Positions 24,298 through 34,083 are shown, numbered from the stretch's first letter. The stretch: DNA of 64,000 nt from JAEUNX01 sp034004685 (GCA_034004685.1 JAVEWG010000006.1:1-64000), one strand, 5' to 3'. Notes: generated by a model not told the origin, from the letters alone. Program-made: numbers and translations.

Positions 24298-24540
24298 TCA
24301 AGCGTTACCTTCACCCTGGTCGTGCTGAATGTTCACGGGGCGCGCTGGCACCACGGTGCTGATGGCGTGCTTGTAGACCATCTGGGTCACGGTGTTCTTG
24401 AGGAGCACGACGTATTGATCGAAGGATTCGATCTGCCCCTGGAGCTTGATACCGTTGACCAGATAGATGGAAACCGGAACGTGCTCGCGACGCAGGGTGT
24501 TCAGAAACGGGTCTTGTAAGAGTTGCCCTTTATTGCTCAT
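24298..24540 (-). CDS. hfq: RNA chaperone Hfq
   Basis: Hfq is the hexameric Sm-like protein that pairs small RNAs with mRNAs. The 80-residue product has Sm1 (V-S-I-Y-L-V-N-G-I-K-L-Q-G) and Sm2 (Y-K-H-A-I-S-T-V-V-P), including the K-H pair of the proximal RNA face. The C-terminal tail is short, as usual in betaproteobacteria. It lies between der and hflX; the 135-bp gap to der probably holds the hfq promoter. Confidence 0.98.
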   Translation of the reverse strand: MSNKGQLLQDPFLNTLRREHVPVSIYLVNGIKLQGQIESFDQYVVLLKNTVTQMVYKHAISTVVPARPVNIQHDQGEGNA

Positions 24541-24675
24541 GATTTTTCCTCGATCGTTCGAGTTGTCAATTTATAGGATTGCCTGCTGCACCGCAACATC
24601 GGCGACTGACCGGATCTCCGCCCAAGAATCGACGACGCGAGACCTGGCCGCCCGGCGGACTTTCATACGAACCCT

Positions 24676-26004
24676 TCAACCCTTGCCCTGAAAGGGGTTA
24701 TGGGAGGTCCGGAAGTGTATCCGCAGGGGAGTACCCTGAAGCTTGAACGCTTCCATGAAACACCGCTCCAGATAGCGCACGTAGGCACTGGGCACGTGCT
24801 CCAGCGCATTGCCGTGGATCACGATGATAGGCGGATTGCTGCCACCTTGGTGAGCATAACGCAGCTTGGGGCGGAATATGCCGTGCCGGGGCGGCGCCTG
24901 GCGGGCCACCGCCTCCTGCAAAACCCGGGTGATTTGCGGCGTGGCCAGCTTGACCATCGCCGCTGCATACGCCCCATCCACCGACTTGAGCAGGGCGGGG
25001 ATGCCTTCGGACTTGAGGGCCGAGATGTAGTGGTAGCGAGCAAACCCCAGGAAGGTCAGCTTGCGGGCGATATCTCCCTTGATCCGCTCGCGCTGGTAGC
25101 CGTCCAGTTCATCCCATTTATTCACCGCCACCACCAGGGCCCGTCCGGCCTCCACGACGAAGCCGGCGATGTGGGCATCCTGCTCGGTGATTTCATTGGA
25201 CGCATCCAGCACCAGGACCACCACGTTGGCCTGCTCGATGGCCTGCAGGGTCTTGATGACGGAAAATTTCTCCACCGCCTCGAACACCTTGCCACGCTTG
25301 CGCAGGCCGGCGGTGTCGATCAGGGTGTAACGCCGACCGCCCCGCTCGAAAGGGATGGCGATGGCATCCCGGGTAGTGCCCGGCATGTCGAAGGCGATGA
25401 CCCGCTCCTCCCCCAGCAGGGTGTTAACCAGGGTGGACTTGCCCACGTTGGGGCGCCCCACGATGGCCACCCGAGGCCCGGCGCCGGCTTCTTCCTCGAC
25501 CTCTTCATCCTCGGGAAAATCCGCCAGGACGATATCGATGAGGGCTTTCACCCCGTCTCCGTGGGAGGCGGAAACCGGCAAGGGCGCCCCCAGCCCCAGG
25601 GCGTGGAACTCCGCGGCGGCCATCGCCCGGTTCATGCCCTCGGCCTTGTTCACCACCAGATGCACCGGTCTGCCAGCACGGCGCAGGAAGGCCGCGATCT
25701 GCTCGTCGTGGGGGGTCAGGCCCGTCCGGCCATCCACCAGGAACAGCAGCACATCCGCCTCGGCGATGGCCTGCTCGGCCTGCCGAGCCATTTCATGAAC
25801 GATCCCATCCTTGGCCACCGGATCGAAACCAGCGGTATCCACCACCAGATAGTCCCGATCCCCCACCCTTCCGAGCCCGTAGTGGCGATCCCGGGTCAAA
25901 CCCGGTTGATCGGCCACCAAGGCGTCCCGGGTCTTGGTCAGGCGGTTGAACAGGGTGGACTTGCCGACGTTGGGCCGACCGACCAGGACTAGGGTGGGTT
26001 TCAC
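24676..26004 (-). CDS. der: Ribosome assembly GTPase Der (EngA)
   Basis: Der has two tandem G domains and acts in 50S subunit maturation. The 442-residue product has the first G1 motif G-R-P-N-V-G-K-S at residues 9-16, the second identical motif near residue 185, an acidic linker (E-D-E-E-V-E-E-E) between them and the KH-like C-terminal domain. The start is a GTG at 26004; the frame is open further into bamB, but the protein family begins K-P-T-L-V-L-V-G-R. It follows bamB by 16 bp. Confidence 0.97.
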   Translation of the reverse strand: MKPTLVLVGRPNVGKSTLFNRLTKTRDALVADQPGLTRDRHYGLGRVGDRDYLVVDTAGFDPVAKDGIVHEMARQAEQAIAEADVLLFLVDGRTGLTPHDEQIAAFLRRAGRPVHLVVNKAEGMNRAMAAAEFHALGLGAPLPVSASHGDGVKALIDIVLADFPEDEEVEEEAGAGPRVAIVGRPNVGKSTLVNTLLGEERVIAFDMPGTTRDAIAIPFERGGRRYTLIDTAGLRKRGKVFEAVEKFSVIKTLQAIEQANVVVLVLDASNEITEQDAHIAGFVVEAGRALVVAVNKWDELDGYQRERIKGDIARKLTFLGFARYHYISALKSEGIPALLKSVDGAYAAAMVKLATPQITRVLQEAVARQAPPRHGIFRPKLRYAHQGGSNPPIIVIHGNALEHVPSAYVRYLERCFMEAFKLQGTPLRIHFRTSHNPFQGKG

Positions 26005-26020
26005 GAATCGATTCTTTCCA

Positions 26021-27202
26021 TCATTGCACGGACAGGGCGTAGATGCCCCCCGCTTGGGTCTGCACCACCATACCGGGTCCCAGGGCGCGGGGCGCTGCCA
26101 CCACCGCGCTGCGCTCCAGCCGCAGACGGGCGGCCAGGCTGCCGTCCTCCTTCTGCAGGAGGTGCACGTAGCCCTCCCGATCAGCCACCACCACAAAGCC
26201 CCCCAAGACCATCGGCCGAGTCACCCCGCGCTGACTGAACTTGGCTTGCTTCCAGGCGCTGGCGCCGGTGGAGCCGTCCAGGGCATGCACCCCGTCCTTG
26301 TCGTCCGTCAGATACACCTGACGGCTATCCCGATCCATCCCCACGGTACTGGACAGTTCCCGGGACCACAGGGTATTGCCGCTGCCCGCCTCGAAACAGC
26401 CCACCCGCCCCTGATAGGCGACCGCGCAAATTTCCTGGCGCCCCAGCACCGGCAGACCGGTCACGTCCGCAACCCGCTCCAGTTCGGTGGCCCCCTTGGG
26501 TGAGGCCACCGTCACCTCCATCAAGGCCACGCCATTGTTCAGATTGACCGCCACCACCTTGCCACCGGGGTAGCCCGCCACCACCACGTTTCCATCCACC
26601 ACCACGCCAGCAAAGCTGCGCAGGGCCAAGGGTGGATTGGCCCGCTGATAAATCCACTTTTGCTTGCCCGTGGCGGAATCCAGACCCAACAAGCGGTGGT
26701 CGGAGGTGCGCACCACCACGATGGCGTCGGTCACCGCCGGCGGCGCCAGCACCTCGGCGTTGATCGGGGCGGTCCACTTCACCTGCCCGTTGGCCGCATC
26801 CACGGCGATCACCGCACCCTTGTCGGTGGCCACCGCCGCCAGCCTGGCGTTGGCCCCCACGCCGGCGCTGAGCTTGCCCTCGGCGCGAACCTTCCAGGCC
26901 GGGCGCCCATCATCAAAACGCACCACCGTGCCATCCCGCCCCGCCGCGAATACCGAACTGCCCACCACGGCAGGCTGGAAACCCAAGCCTTCCGAAGCGC
27001 CCACCTCGCCGTGCCAATCGACCTTCAGGGTGGCCGAAGGCGTGAATTCCTCCAGGGGTGGAACTTTGGGGGAGGCGCTGCTGGCAAAGGGGTTCAGCGT
27101 AGTGGGAGGGGCAGGCAACCAGGAGCAACCTCCCAACAGCAGGCCCGCCAGAGCCGCAGCCACCCGGGGCCAGGAGCGAAAACCACCGGTCACGGCGTTC
27201 AT
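26021..27202 (-). CDS. bamB: Outer membrane assembly lipoprotein BamB
   Basis: BamB is the beta-propeller lipoprotein of the BAM complex, which inserts outer-membrane proteins. The 393-residue product has a lipobox ending L-L-L-G-G-C (Cys26) and repeated PQQ-like propeller blades such as G-N-V-V-V-A-G-Y-P-G-G-K. Its start overlaps the stop of the YfgM-like gene (4 bp), in the usual yfgM-bamB-der order. Confidence 0.95.
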   Translation of the reverse strand: MNAVTGGFRSWPRVAAALAGLLLGGCSWLPAPPTTLNPFASSASPKVPPLEEFTPSATLKVDWHGEVGASEGLGFQPAVVGSSVFAAGRDGTVVRFDDGRPAWKVRAEGKLSAGVGANARLAAVATDKGAVIAVDAANGQVKWTAPINAEVLAPPAVTDAIVVVRTSDHRLLGLDSATGKQKWIYQRANPPLALRSFAGVVVDGNVVVAGYPGGKVVAVNLNNGVALMEVTVASPKGATELERVADVTGLPVLGRQEICAVAYQGRVGCFEAGSGNTLWSRELSSTVGMDRDSRQVYLTDDKDGVHALDGSTGASAWKQAKFSQRGVTRPMVLGGFVVVADREGYVHLLQKEDGSLAARLRLERSAVVAAPRALGPGMVVQTQAGGIYALSVQ

Positions 27203-27840
27203 TGGGCACCTCCCAGGGCTTCCAGTTTCAGGGTGATCAAATTCTGCAAGGGCGACTCATCTTCCGTCAGGGCTGCCACGGCTGCCTGGTAGGCAGCCCG
27301 GGCCTCGTCGTTCTTGCCCTGGGCGGCCAGGATGTCGCCCTTGAGATCGGCGTAGCGGGCCCGGAAGGCTTCGGACGGCTGAAGGGCCAGCTGGGCCAGG
27401 GCCTCATCCAGGGCATTCTCGTCGAACAGGACCGCGGCCAGGCGCAGGCGGGCCAATTCCCGCAGGGCCGGGTCGTTGGCCTTTTCCGCAGCCCAGCCGA
27501 GCTGGGCCCGGGCATTCTTGGCGTCCCCCGCCTCAAGCTGGACCTGGGCGGACAGGAGGGCCGCCAGATCAGCATAGTAGCTGCCACCAAACTTCTCGAT
27601 GATCTGGCCCGCGGCCTCCCGGGCCTTGACCGCGTCCTTGGCCCCTTGGGCACGCTGGACGGTGGCATAGAGCTCCGCCGCCTCCAGACTCTGCTTGCGC
27701 TGGTGCCATTGCCAGGCCTGCCAGCCCACCGAAGCCAGGGCCGCAGCCACCGCCACGGTGGTCACCAGGCGGCCATAGCGCTCCCACCAGGCCTTGATCT
27801 CAGAGAGCTGCTCCTGCTCTTCCAGGTCATACACTGCCAT
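27199..27840 (-). CDS. YfgM family TPR membrane protein
   Basis: YfgM-type proteins are anchored in the inner membrane with a periplasmic TPR domain and interact with the SecYEG/PpiD chaperone network. The 213-residue product has an N-terminal cytosolic segment with E-Q-E-Q-L-S-E-I-K-A-W-W, a membrane helix (about 24-42) and Ala-rich TPR helices. The ATG at 27840 lies inside the 3' end of hisS (14-bp overlap), and the stop overlaps the bamB start. Confidence 0.92.
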   Translation of the reverse strand: MAVYDLEEQEQLSEIKAWWERYGRLVTTVAVAAALASVGWQAWQWHQRKQSLEAAELYATVQRAQGAKDAVKAREAAGQIIEKFGGSYYADLAALLSAQVQLEAGDAKNARAQLGWAAEKANDPALRELARLRLAAVLFDENALDEALAQLALQPSEAFRARYADLKGDILAAQGKNDEARAAYQAAVAALTEDESPLQNLITLKLEALGGAQ

Positions 27841-29122
27841 TGTCGTCTTCCGTCGAATAAAGGAGTTCGGCCAGGGTTTCAGCCAGGTCATCCACCACAA
27901 CGCGGCGCTGCTCGCCGCCGCTGCGCAGGGGCTTGAGGCTCACTTCGCCCGCCGCCGCCTCATCGTCGCCGATGATCACCGCGAAGGGGGCGCCGGAAGC
28001 GTCCGCCTTTTTCATCTGGGACTTGAAGCTGCCCCCGCCGCAATGCTGGAGCACGCCAAAGCCCTGGCCCCGCAGGGCTTCTGCAGCGCGGAAGGCCAGC
28101 CGGCCAGCCGCCTCGCCCAGATTCAGCAGATAAACGTCGGGGGTCGGTCGATCGGCTTCCCCGCCCGACTCCAACCACAGGGCCAGGAGGCGCTCCACCC
28201 CCATGGCGAAGCCCGCCGCCGGGGCAGGCTTGCCCCCCAGTTGGGCTACCAGGCCATCGTAACGGCCTCCGGCGCAGATGGTGCCCTGTGCGCCGAGCTT
28301 GTCGGTCACCCATTCGAACACCGTGCGGTTGTAGTAATCCAGCCCCCGCACCAAGCGATGGTTGATGCGGTAGGGGATGCCGGCGTCCTTGAGGATTTGC
28401 TGGACCCCTTCGAAGTGCTTGAGGGACGCCTCCCCCAGGTACTCCATGAGCCGGGGCGCCGCCTCCATGATGGGCTGGAGCAGGGGATTCTTGGTATCCA
28501 GGACCCGCAGGGGATTGGTGTACAACCGACGCCGGCCGTCTTCGTCGAGGGACTCCCGATGGCCCTCCAGATAGGCGACAAGGGCCTGGCGATGGGCCGC
28601 CCGCTCCTCGGCGCTGCCCAGGGAATTGAGTTCCAGGCGCACGTCCTCCAGACCCAGGTCATCCCACAACCGGGCGCACATCAGGATGTGCTCGGCGTCG
28701 ATGTCCGGCCCCTCGAAACCCAGCGCCTCCACCCCCACCTGATGGAACTGGCGGTAGCGGCCTTTCTGGGGGCGCTCGTGGCGGAACATGGGACCGTGGT
28801 AATAGAGCCGCTGGGTGGCGCCGTGGAGCATGGAGTGCTGGATCACCGCCCGCACACAGGAGGCCGTGCCCTCCGGACGCAGGGTGAGATGCTCGCCGTT
28901 CAGGGCATCCTCGAAGGAGTACATCTCCTTCTCCACGATGTCGGTCACCTCCCCAATGGCCCGTTTGAACAGCGGAGTGGGTTCCACCAAAGGCATGCGG
29001 ATCGGCCGGTAGCCATAGCTCTTCAGCCAGTCCCGCACCAGTTCCTCGAATTGTTCCCAGATTTCAGCCGCGTCCGGGAGGATGTCGTTCATCCCGCGCA
29101 CGGCCTGCAAGGTTTGACTCAT
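27827..29122 (-). CDS. hisS: Histidyl-tRNA synthetase
   Basis: HisRS charges tRNA-His. The 431-residue class II synthetase has the N-terminal V-R-G-M-N-D-I-L-P motif and motif 2 (F-R-H-E-R-P-Q-K-G-R-Y-R-Q-F). HisA motif L-V-R-G-L-D-Y-Y-N-R-T-V-F-E and the C-terminal anticodon-binding domain are also present. It lies downstream of ispG by 33 bp and upstream of the YfgM-like gene, the classic ispG-hisS-yfgM-bamB-der order. Confidence 0.98.
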   Translation of the reverse strand: MSQTLQAVRGMNDILPDAAEIWEQFEELVRDWLKSYGYRPIRMPLVEPTPLFKRAIGEVTDIVEKEMYSFEDALNGEHLTLRPEGTASCVRAVIQHSMLHGATQRLYYHGPMFRHERPQKGRYRQFHQVGVEALGFEGPDIDAEHILMCARLWDDLGLEDVRLELNSLGSAEERAAHRQALVAYLEGHRESLDEDGRRRLYTNPLRVLDTKNPLLQPIMEAAPRLMEYLGEASLKHFEGVQQILKDAGIPYRINHRLVRGLDYYNRTVFEWVTDKLGAQGTICAGGRYDGLVAQLGGKPAPAAGFAMGVERLLALWLESGGEADRPTPDVYLLNLGEAAGRLAFRAAEALRGQGFGVLQHCGGGSFKSQMKKADASGAPFAVIIGDDEAAAGEVSLKPLRSGGEQRRVVVDDLAETLAELLYSTEDDNGSV

Positions 29123-29155
29123 AGATTTCCGTTTTTCCCAGAGACCCGGTCGGCC

Positions 29156-30418
29156 TCAGAGCTTCTTCTTGTATTGGGTGGCCACGTAGCGATCCACGAT
29201 GGCCTTGAACTCGGCGGCGACATTGTCCCCCCGCAGGGTGGTCACTTTCTCGCCGTCCACGTAAACCGGCGCCACCGGCGTTTCGCCGGTACCGGGCAGG
29301 GAGATACCGATATTGGCATGCTTGCTCTCCCCGGGGCCATTGACCACGCAGCCCATGACCGCCAGGGTCAGGTTTTCCACCCCGTCATACTGATTGCGCC
29401 AGACCGGCATCTGATCCCGCACATAGGCCTGGATGCCCGCGGCCAGCTCCTGGAAGAAGGTGCTGGTGGTCCGGCCACAGCCCGGACAGGCGGTGACCAT
29501 GGGCGTGAAGGCACGCAGCCCCATGGTCTGGAGGATCTCCTGGGCTACCACCACCTCCTGGGTGCGGGCACCCCCGGGCTCCGGGGTGAGGGATATCCGG
29601 ATGGTGTCGCCGATGCCTTCCTGGAGCAGTACCGCCAGGGCCGCCGTGGACGCCACGATGCCCTTGCTGCCCATGCCGGCCTCAGTGAGCCCAAGATGCA
29701 GCGGGTAGTCGCAGCGCCGGGCCAGGTCCCGATACACGGCAATCAGGTCCTGCACGCTGGAAACCTTCGCCGACAGGATGATCCGGTCGCCGGGCAGGCC
29801 GGTCTCCTCGGCCAGGGCTGCGGACTCCAGGGCAGAGGCCACCAGGGCCTCGCGCATCACCGCACCAGCATCCCGCGGCACCGTCCGGTGAGCGTTCTCG
29901 TCCATCACCCGGGCCATCACCGACTGGTCCAGACTGCCCCAGTTCACCCCGATGCGCACCGGCTTGTCGTACTTGCAGGCAATCTCCACGATGCTCGCGA
30001 ACTGGACATCCCTTTTCATGCCCTTGCCCACGTTGCCCGGGTTGATGCGCAGCTTGGCCAGGGCCTCGGCGCAGGCCGGGTGGTCCGAGAGGAGCTTGTG
30101 GCCGTTGTAGTGGAAGTCTCCCACCAGGGGCACATCCAGATTCATGGCCAGCAGGCGCTCGCGGATCTTGGGCACCGCACGGGCGGCCTCGTCGTTATTG
30201 ACCGTGATGCGCACCAGCTCGGAACCGGCGCGGGCCAGCTGGGCAACCTGCATGGCGGTGGCGAAGTCGTCGGCAGTATCGGTGTTGGTCATGGACTGCA
30301 CCAACACCGGCGCCGCCGAGCCCACCACCACCTCGCCAACGCGCACCTGGCGGGTCGCCCGGCGCGGCAGGGCCTGACCATTCAGGAGACAAGGATCAAG
30401 GGGCATGGCGGTGCTCAC
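29156..30418 (-). CDS. ispG: 4-Hydroxy-3-methylbut-2-enyl-diphosphate synthase IspG
   Basis: IspG (GcpE) is the [4Fe-4S] enzyme of the penultimate MEP isoprenoid step. The product is 420 residues from the GTG at 30418, which overlaps the rodZ stop as GTGA; an ATG four codons in is the alternative. Cluster cysteines lie in A-C-P-G-C-G-R-T and V-M-G-C-V-V-N-G-P-G-E near the C-terminus. A TIM-barrel N-terminal domain precedes them. The protein is longer than the E. coli form, as is normal for betaproteobacteria. Confidence 0.96.
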   Translation of the reverse strand: MSTAMPLDPCLLNGQALPRRATRQVRVGEVVVGSAAPVLVQSMTNTDTADDFATAMQVAQLARAGSELVRITVNNDEAARAVPKIRERLLAMNLDVPLVGDFHYNGHKLLSDHPACAEALAKLRINPGNVGKGMKRDVQFASIVEIACKYDKPVRIGVNWGSLDQSVMARVMDENAHRTVPRDAGAVMREALVASALESAALAEETGLPGDRIILSAKVSSVQDLIAVYRDLARRCDYPLHLGLTEAGMGSKGIVASTAALAVLLQEGIGDTIRISLTPEPGGARTQEVVVAQEILQTMGLRAFTPMVTACPGCGRTTSTFFQELAAGIQAYVRDQMPVWRNQYDGVENLTLAVMGCVVNGPGESKHANIGISLPGTGETPVAPVYVDGEKVTTLRGDNVAAEFKAIVDRYVATQYKKKL

Positions 30419-31317
30419 TGGAGCTTGAGGCGAGCCACGCTCACCTTGGTGTAGGACGCCAGATCCACCGCCTGGCCATTGCGACTGAGCTTCACACTGG
30501 GGGCGTTGCCCACCACCAGGGCAAAGGGCCCGCGGCCCTGCACCTCCTGGGAGGTGCCGGCCTTGTTGATGCGGGAAAAGATGATGGTGTCGGAACCATC
30601 CCGCACCTCCACCCACGCATCCTGGTCGAAAGTAAACACCAGCCGCTCCAGATCGTCGGGGGCCGGCGCCGCGCCCGGAGGGGCTGGCTGCGCAGGCACT
30701 GCGACCAACCCGGAGGACGGAGCCACAGGCGGGGCGGCATCCGCGACAGGCGCGGGGGTGGCCCCGGGGATCTCTACCGGTGCCGGCGCAACGGACTCTG
30801 CCTGGGCCGCAGCCATGGGCGGGACTTCCTGAACCGGCGGACTGGCCAACTTCACCCTCGGGGATTCGGCCTCGGACGGGGGCGGACGGAACCAATCGAA
30901 ATACCAGCCGGCCACCACGATCGCCAGGAGCCCCAACGCCACCAGGGCCGCCGGAATGACCGTGGACGGGCGCCCCGCGCCCCCGCTGGGCATGGCGCCC
31001 CGGGCGTTGGAAACAGGGGCCAGGGTTACCTCGACCCGGGCATGGCGCTGATCAAAAGCTTCCATCAGGGGGGCCGGCGCCACCTTCACCAGACGCGCGT
31101 AGTTGCGCAGAAACCCCCGGGTAAAAGCCACCCCGGGGAGCTGCTGGAAAGCATCGGTTTCGAGGGCTTCGACCTGGCGCAGGGTCAGCTTCAGGGCGTG
31201 GGCGGCGTCGCCAGGAGACATGCCCTGGGCCTCCCGCGCCTCCCGCAGAACGCGGCCGATGGCCGACGGGGCGGCAGGCTGGAGATCGGGGGTCGGATCA
31301 GGTGGCACAGAGGTCAC
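30415..31317 (-). CDS. rodZ: Cell-shape protein RodZ
   Basis: RodZ links MreB to the membrane in the elongasome. The 300-residue protein has a Xre-like helix-turn-helix (about 20-90, with L-R-E-A-R-E-A-Q-G-M-S), one membrane helix (about 120-140) and a Pro/Ala-rich periplasmic linker. A C-terminal DUF4115 beta domain follows (D-A-W-V-E-V-R-D-G-S-D). It overlaps both pilW (4 bp) and ispG, so pilW-rodZ-ispG form one transcription unit. Confidence 0.93.
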   Translation of the reverse strand: MTSVPPDPTPDLQPAAPSAIGRVLREAREAQGMSPGDAAHALKLTLRQVEALETDAFQQLPGVAFTRGFLRNYARLVKVAPAPLMEAFDQRHARVEVTLAPVSNARGAMPSGGAGRPSTVIPAALVALGLLAIVVAGWYFDWFRPPPSEAESPRVKLASPPVQEVPPMAAAQAESVAPAPVEIPGATPAPVADAAPPVAPSSGLVAVPAQPAPPGAAPAPDDLERLVFTFDQDAWVEVRDGSDTIIFSRINKAGTSQEVQGRGPFALVVGNAPSVKLSRNGQAVDLASYTKVSVARLKLQ

Positions 31318-32147
31318 TCGAGCTTTCCTTGAATCAGCAATTCATATTCAGGGGATGAGGGGTGCCGGCTCTTGAGTTGCTGAGCGTAGCTGCTGGCGGC
31401 CTCCCGGTTGCCCAGGCGGCGCTCGACCCGCAGCCCCAGCCAGGCGGACTGGGCGGAAGGCTGAACCACCCGATGCAAGGCTACCAGATAGCGCTGGGCG
31501 GCTTCCGCATTGCCCCGGCGGAACGCCATATCGGCCAGCTGGAACAGGGCCTGGGCATTTCCGGCATCCTGCTGCAGGGCCCGCAGGAAGCTGGTTTCCG
31601 CCGCGGTTTCATCCTTGATCCGCAACTGGCACAGGCCCAGGTTGGTATAGGCGCGGGCGGGGTGCTGGTAGTAAGGATTGCGGGCCGCCAGGGCCAGGCG
31701 TTCCAGCCCCTGCTTCTCGTGGCCGCTGACGCACAGGAACCAGCCGTAGGTGTTGTTGATCTCCGGGTCCTGGGGCGCCAGCCGCAGGGCCTGTTCGAAA
31801 TTGGCCCGGGCGGCGGCCTGATCCTCCAGGAACATATGCACCGATGCCACCAGGAGGAAGGCGGGTGCATAGTTGGGAGCATAACCCAGGGCCAGCCTGG
31901 CCTCGTCCAGGGCGACTCCGAAGTTGCTGGCCTGGAGGTAGGCCTCCCCCAGTTCCACGTGGATGCGCGCCCGGCGCTCATCCTCGTTGGCGGGGGGACG
32001 GTCGGCCACCGGCCGCTCGGTGGTGGGGGTACCGACGCCGGCCACCCCGGGGGTCGCCAGTACCGGGGGAGGCTCCCGGTTAGAGGTGCAGGCCGCCAGC
32101 ACGAGCAGCGCCGCGAGGGATAACCAGCCGGAACGGAAGCGAATCAT
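31314..32147 (-). CDS. pilW: Type IV pilus biogenesis lipoprotein PilW/PilF
   Basis: PilW (PilF) is the outer-membrane pilotin for the PilQ secretin. The 277-residue protein has a lipobox L-V-L-A-A-C (Cys20), a Pro/Thr-rich linker and about six TPR motifs (for example L-G-E-A-Y-L-Q-A-S-N and Y-T-N-L-G-L-C-Q-L). It is encoded between rlmN and rodZ, its usual context. The length is slightly above the Pseudomonas homologue because of the linker. Confidence 0.92.
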   Translation of the reverse strand: MIRFRSGWLSLAALLVLAACTSNREPPPVLATPGVAGVGTPTTERPVADRPPANEDERRARIHVELGEAYLQASNFGVALDEARLALGYAPNYAPAFLLVASVHMFLEDQAAARANFEQALRLAPQDPEINNTYGWFLCVSGHEKQGLERLALAARNPYYQHPARAYTNLGLCQLRIKDETAAETSFLRALQQDAGNAQALFQLADMAFRRGNAEAAQRYLVALHRVVQPSAQSAWLGLRVERRLGNREAASSYAQQLKSRHPSSPEYELLIQGKLE

Positions 32148-32319
32148 GGGCGGGACTCCGAGCTAGGGTCTGATGACATGGATTCCGGAAGCCGCGCTCG
32201 CGCCCCTTGGCGCTCAGGCCAAGGCGAGGTGCCGCCGCGGGAGTGGATCCCCATGGGGCTTCCTGCCCGGGACGCCATCCCTGGACAGGCCCCGCGCCTT
32301 GCTTCGAAAGCAGCTGGAC

Positions 32320-33465
32320 TCAACGCGATCCCCCGCCATCCATGCCAGCAGACCCTTGCCGCAACAGGATGGTCCGGCGGGTTTTGTCAAGCACCTGACC
32401 GGCGAGCTGACCGCAAGCCGCATCCACGTCGTCGCCCCGGGTCTTGCGGGTGGTGGCGACGATCCCGGCGTCCTGGAGGACGCCGGCAAAGCGCCGGATG
32501 CGCTCTGGCGGGGATCGTCGGAAACCGGAATTGGGAAAGGGGTTGAAGGGGATCAGGTTGTACTTGCAGGGTACCTGGCGGGCGATGGCCACCAGCTCCT
32601 GGGCATGGGCGTCCTGATCGTTCACCCCATCGAGCATGATGTATTCGAAGGTCACGAAGTCCCGGGGCGCAGCCACGAGATAACGGTTGCAGGCAGCCAG
32701 CAGCTCCCGCAAGGGATATTTCTGGTTGATGGGGACCAGCTTGTCCCGCAGGGCATCGTTGGGCGCATGGAGGGACACCGCCAGGGCCACCGGGCAGGCC
32801 TCCCGCAAGCGGTCCATGGCCGGCACGATGCCCGAGGTGGACACCGTCACCCGCCGGCGCGAAAGGCCATAGGCGTGGTCGTCCAGCATCAGCCGCAAGG
32901 CGGTCACCACGTTGTCGAAATTGGCCAGGGGCTCGCCCATGCCCATCATCACCACATTGCTGATGATGCGGCCGTTGTCCTTCTCGCCGGCTTCAAGATC
33001 CGCCGACTCCTGGCGGGCGGCCCCCAGCAGATGGTTGGCGAGCCACAGCTGGCCGATGATCTCGGCGGCGGAAAGATTGCGGTTGAAACCTTGCTTGCCC
33101 GTGGAACAGAAGGCGCAATCCAGGGCGCAACCGGCCTGGGAGGAAACGCACAGGGTGCCCCGGTTGGTTTCGGGGATGAACACCGTCTCCACCGCGTTGC
33201 CGTTGCCCACGTCCAGCAACCACTTGCGGGTTCCATCGGCGGACAGGCTGTCCCGCAAGGGCACCGGCGCCCGCACGCAGGCGGTCTCCCGCAGGCGGGC
33301 CCGCAGGGCCTTGGCCACGTCGGTCATGGCGTCGAAGTCGTCACAACCCTCCCGGTGCATCCAGCGCATCACCTGGCGGGCACGAAAGGCCTTCTCGCCG
33401 TGCCCGGCGAACCAGGCAACGAGACCGTCCCCATCAAAATCGAGGAGATTGACCAGACCATTCAT
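32320..33465 (-). CDS. rlmN: 23S rRNA/tRNA C2-adenosine methyltransferase RlmN
   Basis: RlmN is a radical-SAM enzyme that methylates C2 of A2503 in 23S rRNA and A37 in some tRNAs. The 381-residue product has the cluster motif C-A-L-D-C-A-F-C near residue 102 and the catalytic cysteine region in T-R-K-T-R-G-D-D-V-D-A-A-C-G-Q. The ATG at 33465 gives M-N-G-L-V-N-L-L. The 172-bp gap before pilW shows no clear feature. Confidence 0.97.
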   Translation of the reverse strand: MNGLVNLLDFDGDGLVAWFAGHGEKAFRARQVMRWMHREGCDDFDAMTDVAKALRARLRETACVRAPVPLRDSLSADGTRKWLLDVGNGNAVETVFIPETNRGTLCVSSQAGCALDCAFCSTGKQGFNRNLSAAEIIGQLWLANHLLGAARQESADLEAGEKDNGRIISNVVMMGMGEPLANFDNVVTALRLMLDDHAYGLSRRRVTVSTSGIVPAMDRLREACPVALAVSLHAPNDALRDKLVPINQKYPLRELLAACNRYLVAAPRDFVTFEYIMLDGVNDQDAHAQELVAIARQVPCKYNLIPFNPFPNSGFRRSPPERIRRFAGVLQDAGIVATTRKTRGDDVDAACGQLAGQVLDKTRRTILLRQGSAGMDGGGSR

Positions 33466-33541
33466 GGCGCTTCGACCTGTTCCCATAATGCAATCGGCCC
33501 GATGGACCGGGCCGATGCACCAGGGGTTCCCGGAAAAGGGA

Positions 33542-33967
33542 TCAGCGGGAATGAACGTTCATGCCGGGGAAGAAGAAGGCGATTTCCACGGCTGCGGTTT
33601 CGGGCGCATCGGAGCCATGGACGGCGTTGGCGTCGATGGATTCGGCGAAATCGGCGCGGATGGTGCCCTTGTCGGCCTTCTTGGGGTCGGTGGCGCCCAT
33701 CAGCTCACGGTTCTTGGCGATGGCGTTCTCCCCTTCCAGGGCCTGGATCATCACCGGACCGGAAGTCATGAAGGACACCAGGTCCTTGAAGAAGGGGCGC
33801 TCCTTGTGCACGGCATAGAACTCGCCGGCTTCCCGCTCGGACAGGTGAGCCATCTTGGCGGCGATGACCTTCAGGCCGGCGCCTTCAAAGCGGCTGTAGA
33901 TCTGGCCGATCACGTTCTTGGCGACGGCGTCGGGCTTGATGATGGAAAGGGTGCGTTCGATGGCCAT
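33542..33967 (-). CDS. ndk: Nucleoside diphosphate kinase
   Basis: Ndk equilibrates nucleoside tri- and diphosphates through a phosphohistidine. The 141-residue protein has the start M-A-I-E-R-T-L-S-I-I-K-P-D-A and the active-site motif N-A-V-H-G-S-D-A with the phospho-accepting histidine. It is followed by rlmN, the usual ndk-rlmN-pilW order. The ATG at 33967 was selected over an upstream open frame because the family starts there. Confidence 0.98.
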   Translation of the reverse strand: MAIERTLSIIKPDAVAKNVIGQIYSRFEGAGLKVIAAKMAHLSEREAGEFYAVHKERPFFKDLVSFMTSGPVMIQALEGENAIAKNRELMGATDPKKADKGTIRADFAESIDANAVHGSDAPETAAVEIAFFFPGMNVHSR

Positions 33968-34057
33968 GAAAACAGACTCCAGTTGATAAGGCTTTGTAGC
34001 GTAACGGGCCATTTTAACAGTATTTCACGTCCCGCTTCCGGGTACCCCCCATCAAAT

Positions 34058-34083
34058 GAAAAACCCGGCAGGGCGCCGGGTTC
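34058..34083 (-). terminator. Intrinsic terminator of the dctPQM operon
   Basis: Read leftward: AACCCGGC, a GCCCT loop, GCCGGGTT and a run of T's. It lies just after the dctM stop and before ndk. Confidence 0.8.

Noticed and set aside
27794..30454. 886-codon rightward open frame
   Set aside because: Antisense to hisS and ispG, with His/Gln/Gly-rich composition typical of reverse translation of GC-rich genes.
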